Shown here: piece after piece, positions 53,435 to 62,900 of the stretch
How positions within the stretch are numbered: the stretch's first letter is position 1
Layout: each line of letters begins with the position of its first letter
Origin: Deltaproteobacteria bacterium
GTDB lineage: Bacteria > Myxococcota_A > Polyangia > Haliangiales > Haliangiaceae
DNA length: 64,000 nucleotides
Direction of reading: 5' to 3'
Assembly: GCA_020630875.1 (NCBI GenBank)
Contig: JAHDIH010000003.1
Location: 148,071-212,070 of the forward strand
Program-made: the position numbers and the translations under genes
The notes under the pieces: generated by a model
What the model was told of the DNA's origin: nothing
Seen by the model: only the letters and a program-made list of their open reading frames with translations
Databases searched by the model: none

Positions 53435-55582
53435 TCAGTTAACCACCAGCACCTTTAAAGCAACACGATTATCGCGATCGACCTCGACGCCCTGCGTCTT
53501 ACTTTCCACGGTCATATTCTTAAAATTGCTCTGTCCGCCATAGAAAAAACCGCTCCATAGCTTCCACTTACCAGCTGAAGAGGGTGCCCTGACCGAAAAA
53601 CGCTCTGTGACGTACATTCCTACTGGCCAGTAGTTTGACGCACATTTCCCCTCAATGAGTGCATGATCTGCATTAACCCGTTGTGCTTTATGCAATGGGT
53701 CAATGTGCACGAGTAGTTTCCAATCTCGGCTAATCTGTTTGTCCACTCTCAGATGAAGGACGATTTCAAAGGTATCTCCACTTGAAACCTTTGAGGGGAT
53801 CTTCATACCAACAATGCTAAGTCCTTCTTTAAACGATACGAGCTTCTTCTCGTTTGCCGGTGGCGTAGGACTGAAAAGCGTGGTCAAGGGATTCTTATCC
53901 CTAGCGCCTTGGGGAAGCTTGTTACTTACTAAGACCTTTGACTTGTTGTCTTTGAGCGACTTGGAAGTTTCTGTATAGTGGATGGCGAATATATTTTTTC
54001 CTTTGGTTTCTCTCCACACAGGACAAAGTTCCGAGGCGTTCATTGCCGCATAAACCATACTTTCACTGGCCAGTTTGGGGATCAGTTTCCGCCGATGACT
54101 CAATTTTTCGTAGTTGTCTCCGGCATAATACCGGGGGCCATCTCCCAAATCTCCTACAACGAAAAGCTGATCTCCATCTTTCTTGTGAGCATGAAACTGC
54201 GCAAAAAGACTCTTGCTCGAAAGCTTCTCAGATAATGAGGGATGAGCCACTTGCGTAACGAACAGAATCCAAAGACCGACTGCGCCCCCCGTGAACAGCA
54301 GTAAACCTCGAAGCAAGGAAGCTGAAAGGATCGTGACAAATGTAGTTACAACAGGAACTACGAACGCGAGTCCCATCGCCATAATCCAAAACGCAAAATC
54401 GGTTCCTGGATAAGCAAGCGGCGACTTGGGCAGGTGCGAGAAAAAAACGAGAGCAGGGTCCGATGCCGCATCCTTTATGAGGACCAACCCTGTGAAAAGT
54501 ACAAGTAGAGGAACAGCGGTTCCCCGCATATAACTTCTATTGCTTTTGATCTCGCTGATCAACACGGCCACCATCACCGCACATGGTGCGAAGCCGAAGA
54601 ACGCATGGGGAGCTACTTTCTCGGTCAATACAATCGACAGAAAAAAGTAGCCAACAATGCTGAGCAGAAGAAATGTACTGTCCCTGCGCAAAGACAACAG
54701 CGCAGCCGGCACCAACGCGACCGCCGGAAACATTCCGAACGCCGCGAGCTCCCACGGTGTCCTAAAATGCTTTGCCCAAGCAAAATAGACGTTACCCGTA
54801 TCACCGCTTGCCCATGGCCCCACGAGTTCACTACTTACCCCGCTGGTAACGCGAAAACTCTGGCCCAGCCAATGCCTTGTCCCCGGAATTCGCTCCTGGA
54901 CGACAAAGATTTCTGCCAGGGTCCCAGTTAATGCCAACGTCGCAAGGCCAAACAACACAGGGGCCAAAAGCTTTCCACGAGAGTTTTCCTGTAGAAAAGA
55001 AGCGAATGCCGCAGCGTACAAAGGAACCACCACCGCATGCAAGACGCCCTGGGCGGTCACCGTAAGAAGCATTCCCACCGCCAAGAAAAACGTTGCACAG
55101 GCCAATCGACTCTTTGATTTTTCTGGCGCCAAGATGTTGGCCAATGCGGCTAGCGTCATCGCGACTCCGCAGAACGTCTCAGCACTACCAAGAAGGGTTC
55201 GGGTCGACATCAACACAGCAGGAAACGAACCGTAGATCACCATCGCAATGAGACCTACTTCGCTGCAACGTACTGCTTGCCCGAGATAAAACACCGCAAG
55301 AAGGGAAAGCGCGAATAAAACTAACTTAGGAAATTTTAGTCCCCACTCCCCTTCCCCTAGTTTCTCTCCACTGTAAGCCGCCAAATCTCGTGCCAAGGTT
55401 TCAGCCAACGGGACATTCTTCAGTTTTTGACAGGTTGCATCGACGCAAGCTTCGTTAGCTAGCACGCTTGAGGTCGCGTTGGATATTTCCGTAGGTTCCC
55501 AAAAGCCCGGTCCCCCTAGGCGAATGCCGACCAGACAGGTTAGCAAAAGTGCAACAAGCACACCGTGACGGTCAGAAACCAC
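53435..55582 (-). CDS. GT39-like multi-pass membrane glycosyltransferase
   Basis: A 715-residue protein with about ten to twelve transmembrane helices in the first ~480 residues and a ~230-residue soluble beta-rich end. The early F-W-E-P-T-E-I loop corresponds to the acidic outer loop of PMT/ArnT-type transferases, and the C-terminal part has strands ending in a K-L-W-S-G-F-F-Y-G-G motif. It probably transfers a sugar from a lipid carrier to an envelope target. No neighbours fix the substrate. The start is GTG, 6 bases after TACCTT. Confidence 0.7.
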   Translation of the reverse strand: MVSDRHGVLVALLLTCLVGIRLGGPGFWEPTEISNATSSVLANEACVDATCQKLKNVPLAETLARDLAAYSGEKLGEGEWGLKFPKLVLFALSLLAVFYLGQAVRCSEVGLIAMVIYGSFPAVLMSTRTLLGSAETFCGVAMTLAALANILAPEKSKSRLACATFFLAVGMLLTVTAQGVLHAVVVPLYAAAFASFLQENSRGKLLAPVLFGLATLALTGTLAEIFVVQERIPGTRHWLGQSFRVTSGVSSELVGPWASGDTGNVYFAWAKHFRTPWELAAFGMFPAVALVPAALLSLRRDSTFLLLSIVGYFFLSIVLTEKVAPHAFFGFAPCAVMVAVLISEIKSNRSYMRGTAVPLLVLFTGLVLIKDAASDPALVFFSHLPKSPLAYPGTDFAFWIMAMGLAFVVPVVTTFVTILSASLLRGLLLFTGGAVGLWILFVTQVAHPSLSEKLSSKSLFAQFHAHKKDGDQLFVVGDLGDGPRYYAGDNYEKLSHRRKLIPKLASESMVYAAMNASELCPVWRETKGKNIFAIHYTETSKSLKDNKSKVLVSNKLPQGARDKNPLTTLFSPTPPANEKKLVSFKEGLSIVGMKIPSKVSSGDTFEIVLHLRVDKQISRDWKLLVHIDPLHKAQRVNADHALIEGKCASNYWPVGMYVTERFSVRAPSSAGKWKLWSGFFYGGQSNFKNMTVESKTQGVEVDRDNRVALKVLVVN

Positions 55583-55588
55583 GAGTTT

Positions 55589-55594
55589 AAGGTA
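55589..55594 (-). promoter_or_regulatory. -10-like TACCTT, 6 bases before GTG 55582
   Basis: On the minus strand TACCTT is followed by AAACTC and GTG. A weaker example of the leaderless arrangement. Confidence 0.3.
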
Positions 55595-55611
55595 GTTGCA
55601 ACAGAGACTGA

Positions 55612-56577
55612 TTACAAGAGCTTGGCTTTAGAGAGGGCGTCTCCAATATTCCGATTGGGAGGAGGAAGCGATCCCTTGGCGCGGCTCTTTCGCCTTGTAC
55701 CAACCCAATGAGGTTCCGTCTCTGATTCTCGCTGCTCACCGAATGTGATGCTTCTGCCTTGTTTTAGTGGATTTACGTTGTCGCGAAGCCCCATATCGCG
55801 AGCTGCCGCCAAAAACCTCATCAGCGGCTCTCCATCACGCTCTTTCGTAAAAGTAAACGTATTGTAGCGAATCGGTACCAGAGCGCGAGAGCCCAATTTG
55901 CAAAAGGCATCGATTGTCTGCTCCGGCGTAAGGTTGTGCTGGACCATGGGGTAGTATCCACCGATGGGTAACAGCGCGATTTCCGGCCGCCCGTGAAGCC
56001 CCACCGTTTCAAAGCTATCACTCATGCCTGTCTGCCCAGCATAGAAAACGCTCGGGCCGTCACCTCTAATAAGAAACGACATCCCAGGCGTCCCCTTTAT
56101 TTCAGGACGCTTGGCAAACGTAGTTTCAATTTCAATGCCATTAATACCGATGGTTTCGCCAACTGATATTTCGCAAACACGAGAAAACCCAAGCCCCTTC
56201 GCGATGGTTGCACCACCCGGAGGCACAATAAGTGAAGCGCGGCGGGAAATCTTTTTGAGAGACTCTCTGTTGGTAGAATCGAAAGCCAATGAACTCAACA
56301 GCACAAGATTGACTTGCTCCAGAGCTTCGGGAGCAATTCCAGCACTAAAGTTTCGCTTGAATCCCCCTGCCGACGAGGTTAGAAGTGGGTCTACTAAAAT
56401 GACCGCATTGTGGTATTGAATCCCAACCGTGCCATGCCCGATATAGGCGACTGAAACCTGTCCCGCGAGCGGGCTTGTGGTTGCCCAAAGGGGGGTCCCT
56501 TGGGGAGACTTGAACTGGGCCTTAAGCCACCTTAAAATCAACGACCGATGAGGCCGATTTGAGCGTGATGTTTTCAT
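55612..56577 (-). CDS. Metal-ligand-less MBL-fold (NAPE-PLD/UlaG-like) protein
   Basis: A 321-residue protein that follows NAPE-PLD-type MBL enzymes along its length: Y-I-G-H-G-T-V, I-L-V-D-P-L-L, L-P-I-G-G-Y-Y-P-M and a late V-P-I-R-Y-N-T-F. The metal ligands are missing. H-x-H-x-D-H reads S-L-A-F-D-S, the later D-T pair reads G-Q-T-G, and P-M-H-W-G-T-F has Arg for His. It should be catalytically dead and may bind a lipid or protein instead. GAGGAGGG just before the ATG at 56577 is a strong ribosome binding site. It is 29 bases upstream of the GT39-like gene, so they may be one operon. Confidence 0.8.
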   Translation of the reverse strand: MKTSRSNRPHRSLILRWLKAQFKSPQGTPLWATTSPLAGQVSVAYIGHGTVGIQYHNAVILVDPLLTSSAGGFKRNFSAGIAPEALEQVNLVLLSSLAFDSTNRESLKKISRRASLIVPPGGATIAKGLGFSRVCEISVGETIGINGIEIETTFAKRPEIKGTPGMSFLIRGDGPSVFYAGQTGMSDSFETVGLHGRPEIALLPIGGYYPMVQHNLTPEQTIDAFCKLGSRALVPIRYNTFTFTKERDGEPLMRFLAAARDMGLRDNVNPLKQGRSITFGEQRESETEPHWVGTRRKSRAKGSLPPPNRNIGDALSKAKLL

Positions 56578-56650
56578 CCCTCCTCATAGTGCGCTGATCG
56601 GCCTCTTAGGGCAAGAAATTGTAGCTATCCCTGCCATTTCAAGGTACTAA

Positions 56651-57382
56651 ATGCGCAGAATCGCGATGCCAACCAACCAACTACTTTCTATCGTAATCCC
56701 CGTTTACAACGAAGAAGAATTACTTCGTGATGCTGTCGTCGGGCTTGTAAACCGCGTCCGTCCGGACTTCGAATTCGAACTGATCATCACCGAAAACGGC
56801 AGCACGGACGCTACCAAAGCAATTGCAGAAGAGCTCTCTCGTGAAATGGAAGAGGTTACGTGCATTCTGTCGAACCAACCCAACTACGGAGCCGCCTTGA
56901 GACGGGGAATTGAAATGGCCGTAGGCGACTACGTCGCATGTGATGAAATCGACTTATGCGACGACGATTTTTACAGACGAGCAATGACTGCCATCGAAAA
57001 TACCAAAGCGGACATGGTTGTCGGGTCTAAGGCGATGAAGGGAGCCAACGACCAAAGGCCTGTTTTCCGCCGCTTTGCGACCAAAGTTATCAACGGAATG
57101 TTGAGACTTGCCGTCGACTTTCAGGGGACAGATACTCACGGGCTAAAACTATTTCACCGAAAATCAGTACTACCAATTGTAGGACTGTGTGTAGTCGACC
57201 GTGATCTTTTCGCCAGTGAACTTGTCATTCGAAGTCATCGAGAAGGGTTGCATGTAATCGAAATCCCTGTCGAGGTAGAAGAGAAGCGACGCCCAGCTAT
57301 CAGCCTCGCAAGGCGGGTCCCGCAAGTCTTGAAAGGGATGGCAACGTTGACCTACCATATCCGGTGGGGTGACAAGCGTTGA
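56651..57382 (+). CDS. Family 2 glycosyltransferase
   Basis: A 243-residue GT2 enzyme: V-I-P-V-Y-N-E-E at the start, E-N-G-S-T-D for nucleotide-sugar binding, and D-E-I-D-L as the D-x-D-like metal site. It lacks obvious transmembrane helices, so it may act at the inner face of the membrane in a polysaccharide or glycolipid pathway. It overlaps the deacetylase gene by 4 bases (TTGA), so the two are coupled. Start ATG 56651; ATG 56666 is an alternative. Confidence 0.88.
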   Translation: MRRIAMPTNQLLSIVIPVYNEEELLRDAVVGLVNRVRPDFEFELIITENGSTDATKAIAEELSREMEEVTCILSNQPNYGAALRRGIEMAVGDYVACDEIDLCDDDFYRRAMTAIENTKADMVVGSKAMKGANDQRPVFRRFATKVINGMLRLAVDFQGTDTHGLKLFHRKSVLPIVGLCVVDRDLFASELVIRSHREGLHVIEIPVEVEEKRRPAISLARRVPQVLKGMATLTYHIRWGDKR

Positions 57383-58341
57383 AATATTGTGCGGTTTCCA
57401 TCGATGTCGATCCTATTGACTGCTACTTCGGAATCCACGGGCTTGAATCTCCACCTACGGATTTAAGAAGTGTCGTCATAGACAGAGCCATCCCACGCTT
57501 TTTAAAGCTACTCGCAGAGCTGCACATTCCGGCAACTTTCTTTATCGTAGGAAGAGACCTCGACGAAAAAATTACAGAATCTGCAAATCTTGCAGAAAAA
57601 CGGCTAAAGAGTGCTCTCGAGCTGAACCATGAACTTGCGAACCATTCTTTTTGGCATCGCTACGTCTTCTCTGATCAACCAATCGACATGCTCAAGGAAG
57701 ATATCGTTAGTGCTCACGCAATCGTGGAGGAAAAGCTAAACTACCAGATGCAAGGCTTTCGCTGCCCTGGTTACGACCTTTCCCCAAATGTCGCGCAAGT
57801 GCTGACTGAGTTAGGCTATGCCTACGACAGTTCCTACCTTCCTTCTCCTCCCTACTTTGCAGCAAAGCAGCTTGCCATGACCGCATCCCAAATTAGAGGA
57901 AGGAAAAGTAGTGCACGAATGACAGACCCACGAGGACTAACGGTGGGATGCACGCCTTACCGAATCAACCCCGAAAAACCCTGGAAAAAGGGAGGTGGAA
58001 TTGTCGAGATTCCCATATCGACCACCCGTATTTCGATGATTCCGGTCATAGGTACTTTTGTTGCAATGGCTTCGCCCGCAGTATGCCAAGTCGCATTGGC
58101 ATCTGTTGCAAAGCGTAACTTCTTTAACTTTGAACTCCACGGTATCGACCTGATTGATGCCGAGAAGGATGGGATCCCCGGAGGGCTCGTTGCCAAACAG
58201 CCAGATTTACGTATTCCGTTGAAGGTCAAACGAGAAAGAATTCGTAACGCATTAACGAAACTCCAAACCTCTCATACTTTCGAAACCCTTTCGGCTACCG
58301 CAGGGCGAACTCAATTAGCAACCAGAACGAGCATTAGCTGA
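57379..58341 (+). CDS. Polysaccharide deacetylase (NodB-type)
   Basis: A 320-residue CE4-like deacetylase. The motifs are S-I-D-V-D-P (the D-D-like motif 1), E-L-A-N-H-S-F-W-H (H-x-x-x-H, zinc) and F-R-C-P-G-Y (motif 3, with Arg). The C-terminal strands carry the L-H-G-I-D-L histidine. It should remove N-acetyl groups from a glycan or glycolipid. The start is TTG, overlapping the GT2 stop, so the two act in one pathway. The 3' end overlaps the convergent biotin-carrier gene by 31 bases. Confidence 0.88.
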   Translation: MKYCAVSIDVDPIDCYFGIHGLESPPTDLRSVVIDRAIPRFLKLLAELHIPATFFIVGRDLDEKITESANLAEKRLKSALELNHELANHSFWHRYVFSDQPIDMLKEDIVSAHAIVEEKLNYQMQGFRCPGYDLSPNVAQVLTELGYAYDSSYLPSPPYFAAKQLAMTASQIRGRKSSARMTDPRGLTVGCTPYRINPEKPWKKGGGIVEIPISTTRISMIPVIGTFVAMASPAVCQVALASVAKRNFFNFELHGIDLIDAEKDGIPGGLVAKQPDLRIPLKVKRERIRNALTKLQTSHTFETLSATAGRTQLATRTSIS

Positions 58342-58832
58342 TCGGTTTCCACCGAATCTCCAACGTTTACCTTAAGCGCTTCCACTCGTCCGGCGTACTC
58401 TGACTTAATTTCGTTCTCCATCTTCATCGCTTCGAGAATTATGACCGATTGGCCTTCCTCCACAATGTCGCCGACGGCAACTGCGATTTTAACAATTCGA
58501 CCAGCGATTGGTGCAAAAACCTCCCCCCCACTGGCAGTCTTCCCTCCGGCAGCGTTCGAACTTGCAGCAAGCTCGTAGCGCAAAGCGTCCACTAACTCCA
58601 ACCTCACGGTTTGGTTGGCGCAAGTCAGTTCCGTCCCCTTCGGTCCCTTGGTAGTCCGAATTATGTAGTTTTTGTGGTTCGCAACAACCAAAAATCGGTC
58701 TGCTGCTATTTGCCGCACGTCAACGTCGGCAGTCCCCTCATCGCCCGTAACGAGCCAGCTCCCATCACTCTTATGCTCGATAGTCAGCTTTGTAGCAACA
58801 TCTTTGCCCGTCAATACGTAAGATTTGGCCAT
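58311..58832 (-). CDS. Biotin/lipoyl carrier domain protein (orphan BCCP-like)
   Basis: About 173 residues from ATG 58832. The C-terminal ~75 residues are a biotinyl domain with E-A-M-K-M-E-N, where the Lys would carry biotin, and P-I-A-G-R-I-V before it. The N-terminal half is a beta-rich extension, linked by an A-A-S-S-N-A-A-G-G spacer, as seen in BCCP-like subunits of acyl-CoA carboxylases. No carboxylase, carboxyltransferase or biotin-ligase gene is in the window, so the partner is elsewhere. Confidence 0.85.
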   Translation of the reverse strand: MAKSYVLTGKDVATKLTIEHKSDGSWLVTGDEGTADVDVRQIAADRFLVVANHKNYIIRTTKGPKGTELTCANQTVRLELVDALRYELAASSNAAGGKTASGGEVFAPIAGRIVKIAVAVGDIVEEGQSVIILEAMKMENEIKSEYAGRVEALKVNVGDSVETDQLMLVLVAN

Positions 58833-58903
58833 GGTACTGTATCGCATATTTACAGGTCTGATAGAAGATTGCTAGCAATGGTTCCTCGTGATAACCAGTC
58901 TCT

Positions 58904-59989
58904 GTGGCAAACAATGAACTGCGATCGCTACTACGCGAAAAGTCGGTACTAATTTGCGCCGGAGCCGGAGGAGTAGGAAAGACTACAACGGCGGCTGCGT
59001 TGGCCATTCAGGCTGCATTGCTAGGTAAACGAGTACTCGTTTTAACCATCGATCCCGCCAAACGTTTGGCGACGAGTCTTGGATTGCCAGAATTAGGGCA
59101 CAAAGTTATGGAGATCGACGAAGACGTACTGGCCAAAGTTGGCACCGTACAAGCAGGTGGGAAGCTCTTCGCAATGATGCTCGACCAAAAACTGGCCTTT
59201 GATGAGGTGATCGAAGAGTGCGCGACCAGCCCAGAAGCGGTCAAACGAGTGTTCGCCAATCCCATCTATCAGCAGATTTCTACTTCATTGGCTGGCAGCC
59301 AAGAATACGCCGCGATGACCAAGCTGCAACAGTTTCACTCGGAAGGCAACTACGACTTACTCGTAGTCGATACCCCACCGACGGCGCACGCTTTAGACTT
59401 TCTTGATGCTCCCAAGCGAATGACCCAGGCTCTTAACTCAACCGCTTTAAAGTGGTTCAAAAAGTCTAGTGGTAATGGCGCCGTAGAACGAACGGGAAAA
59501 TTCATTTTAAAGCGCCTCAGCAAGTTCGTCGGCAGTCAGTTTGTGGACGACATCGGGGTGTTTTTTAGCGAGTTCGAAGATGTTACCGAAGGTTTCAAAA
59601 AGAAAGCAGATGAAACGTTCTCTTTGCTGAGAGGAGAGTCCACTTCCTTTATTTTGGTTGCCTCGCCTGCAGTTGAAGCGCTGCAAGAGGCAGTGTTCTT
59701 CTACGAAAGACTCCAGAGTACTTCAATGCCATTTGGGCACTTCATTATCAACCGAGTGCACCGACCTTCGCCTCCCCTGCCTTCGGCAGACGCAATGCGT
59801 GACGCCCCACCGCAGTTGGTCGCTGTAGCAAAAAATTGGCAAAAGATTGTCACTCGAGATGCAAACGCTGTAACCATGCTCAGCAAACACCACGCGTGCG
59901 TTGCCATCTGCCCGGCATCGGCCAAAGACGTTCACAGTATCGAAAGCCTCGGAGAGCTCGGGCAAACGCTCTTGGCTAGCGATGTCTAA
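58904..59989 (+). CDS. ArsA-like P-loop ATPase
   Basis: A 361-residue ATPase of the ArsA/GET3 superfamily. The P-loop reads A-G-A-G-G-V-G-K-T-T: the first Lys of the usual signature G-K-G-G-V-G-K is Ala, as in an ArsA subgroup with G-S/A-G-G-V-G-K. I-D-P-A-K-R-L (switch I) and V-V-D-T-P-P-T-A-H (switch II) are present. Such proteins probably use ATP to handle a membrane or protein cargo; arsenite export is not implied without ArsB. The GTG start follows GATAAC by 8 bases. It overlaps mfd by 8 bases. Confidence 0.88.
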   Translation: MANNELRSLLREKSVLICAGAGGVGKTTTAAALAIQAALLGKRVLVLTIDPAKRLATSLGLPELGHKVMEIDEDVLAKVGTVQAGGKLFAMMLDQKLAFDEVIEECATSPEAVKRVFANPIYQQISTSLAGSQEYAAMTKLQQFHSEGNYDLLVVDTPPTAHALDFLDAPKRMTQALNSTALKWFKKSSGNGAVERTGKFILKRLSKFVGSQFVDDIGVFFSEFEDVTEGFKKKADETFSLLRGESTSFILVASPAVEALQEAVFFYERLQSTSMPFGHFIINRVHRPSPPLPSADAMRDAPPQLVAVAKNWQKIVTRDANAVTMLSKHHACVAICPASAKDVHSIESLGELGQTLLASDV

Positions 59990-62900
59990 AATTACCTCCC
60001 ACGATTCTCTTGCCGGTTTTGCGCTAAGACTTTTGGACCATAATGCAGATGCTTTTGCGGTTGTGGCCAACGAACAACAGGCAACCCGGATCTGTAATGT
60101 TTTAAAAGTTCTCGGAAATAAGTCCGTTGTTAAACTAGATGAAATGAAGCAGAGTCCCTTCTCTGGTTACCTGTCGTCTCAGACAAGTGAAGCGATTCGT
60201 GTTGCCAAAATTGCTAGTACCGTGGTGAACGGCCCCGATATCGTTGTCGCCAGTGGGATGGCAGCGCTGCAACGATTCATTGCTAAAGATTCGGTCCAAA
60301 ATCGAACCTTAAAAATCGACGTAAACCAAACTGTCGCCCCTGAAGCTTTCGTCAATCGTCTAATCAATGAGCTCGGATACCGCCGCCGACCCAGAGTAAT
60401 AGAACACGGAGAAGTGGCGATGCGTGGTGACATCATCGATGTATTTTCCGGCCAGTCGCAGCTTCCCATTCGCATTGAATGGTTCGATGAGATCGTAGAA
60501 TCTATCAGGATCTACGATACCAAGAGCCAGCGCACCGTAACAACGACCGACTCCGCACTACTCGTACCAGCATCGCTGTGGACCATCAGTGAGAACACCA
60601 AACAACTACTGAACGAACTCGCGGGGGAACTCAACTTGCCAAGCAGGGTAGCCGGTGAAATGGTTGAACAACTTGTCAGCGGGGAGTCGGGTCCTCTGAG
60701 CGCAGGTTTATGGCCACTTCTGCACGATGAAACAGAGACTATATTATCGCTGTTCCGCGATCGTTCGCAATTTGTTTTCCAACTCGACGACGTAATCTCG
60801 GAGGTCAACAACGGGATTGAACGGGAACAAGAGCTTCGAGAAATTGCCATAGAAAAACCTTCCTTGGTCGCCACGTTTTCCGACCTGTGGGGCAGGTCAG
60901 AGGACTTGAAAGAAAACAGCTGGGATGACCGTAGTTACCTTTTCCCTAAAGAAGGCATCGTCGCTGAAAAATCCAATACACGTGAGAACAATCTTTTCAC
61001 TCGACACGTAGAGGACTCTACCCACGCCTTAAATCAGTGGCTCCACGACACCAAAGATATTCAAAAGCGACTTGTCGTGTGTGAAACAGAAACGCGGCGA
61101 AAGCGGCTAACCGGATTTCTGGAAGCGGCTGAGCACAACCTGACATCTACCACTCAGCCCCTGTCGCAGTGCGAATCAGGATTCTTCATCACTCGAGGAG
61201 TTTTCGGCAATGGCTTTATTAACCACACAAAGAGTATTGCGGTACTTAGCGCGAGTGATTTGTTTGGAGCAGATGCAAGCGGTAAAGTTCGCAGGCCTTC
61301 TCGCAAAAGAAAAGCTCCTGCCCCAGAAGCGGGACAACTTGTGGTTCATGAAACGCATGGTGTAGGACGATTCAACGGATTAAAAATGATTGATGTCAGC
61401 GGAATGACCGCTGAACTTCTAGAAGTAGAATACAGAGAAGGAAAGCTGTTTCTTCCTGTGTATCGAATGGGTGAACTAACGATCTACGCCTCCGCAGGAG
61501 GTAAAGCCCCAAAACTAGACCAACTGGGTGGGCAAACTTGGGCCAAAACGAAGAAAAAAGTGTCCCAGGATGCTGCCGAGCTTGCAGAAAAACTTCTGCA
61601 AATTTACGCCAAACGTGCCGCCAACAAGCGGGAGCCGATTCTACCTCCAGAGGAAGAGTACGACCGCTTTGCTGCAAGGTTTCCTCATCAGGAAACGCCA
61701 GATCAAATGACAGCGATTAGCCACGTGATCGGTGACTTGACTGGACCGACCCCTATGGACCGGCTCATCTGCGGCGATGTTGGCTTTGGAAAAACGGAAG
61801 TAAGCATGCGCGCCGCCTTCCTCGCTGCCAATGCGGGTCATCAAGTGGCAATTCTGGCACCAACCACCGTACTCGTGGAGCAACACTACCGCACATTCTG
61901 TCAACGCTTAGAAGGCACCGGCTTGAACGTTCGACGCCTATCTCGTTTCTGCGACAAAAAAGAACAAACCGAGACTCTAAAAGCTATAGAAAATGGAAAA
62001 TGCGATGTCGTGGTGGGAACGCACCGACTGCTTTCGTCGGACGTGAAGTTTTGTCGACTGGGGCTGTTAGTTATAGATGAAGAACAACGTTTTGGCGTGA
62101 AGCACAAAGAACAACTAAAGAACGTTCGCTCTACCATTGACGTATTGGCTATGTCGGCGACTCCTATTCCTCGGACGTTGCATTTTGCACTATCTGGTTT
62201 AAGAGACCTGTCGCTAATTACGACACCTCCCACGCAAAGACTGGACGTTCGAACCTACGTTGCGGAGGAACAGGAGGCAATCATTAAGCGTGCCGTGCTG
62301 GCAGAACTAGCGAGAGACGGACAAGTATTTTTTGTCGTTCCCCGAATCCAGAAAACGGTAGGCCAAAGATTGTCACTACAAGAGTGGCAGGATTGGTTAA
62401 GCACGATTCCCAACGCGAAAGTAGTTGCTGCTCACGGAAAACAATCCAACAAAGCCTTAGAAAATGCGATGCATTCCTTCATCGAGGGCGAGAGCAACAT
62501 CTTAGTCGCTACATCGCTTGTCGAAAACGGGCTGGACATCCCTAAAGCTAATACCGCGATTATTATCGATGCCGATAAATTCGGAATGTCTCAACTCTAT
62601 CAACTTCGAGGCCGTGTAGGGCGCGGCAAACGACGGGCTTACTGCTACTTACTAGTCCAGTCGATGGATGGGCTCACCGCCAAAGGAAAACGCAGAATGG
62701 AAGCACTTAGCCGGTATACAGACTTGGGAGCCGGTTTCTCTGTGGCATCCGCAGACTTAGAGATTAGAGGCGGTGGTGATATTCTTGGAAAAAAACAATC
62801 AGGTGCCATTTCCAAGGTCGGCCTTGCCGCTTTCTCTAGAATGTTAAAAAGAGCCGTGTCGCATCTGCAAGGCCTCAACGCTGTCGACGAAGTTCCAGTA

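Noticed and set aside
58904..59989. Arsenite-resistance operon
   Set aside because: No ArsB, ArsR or ArsC gene; the P-loop variant fits a different ArsA subgroup.
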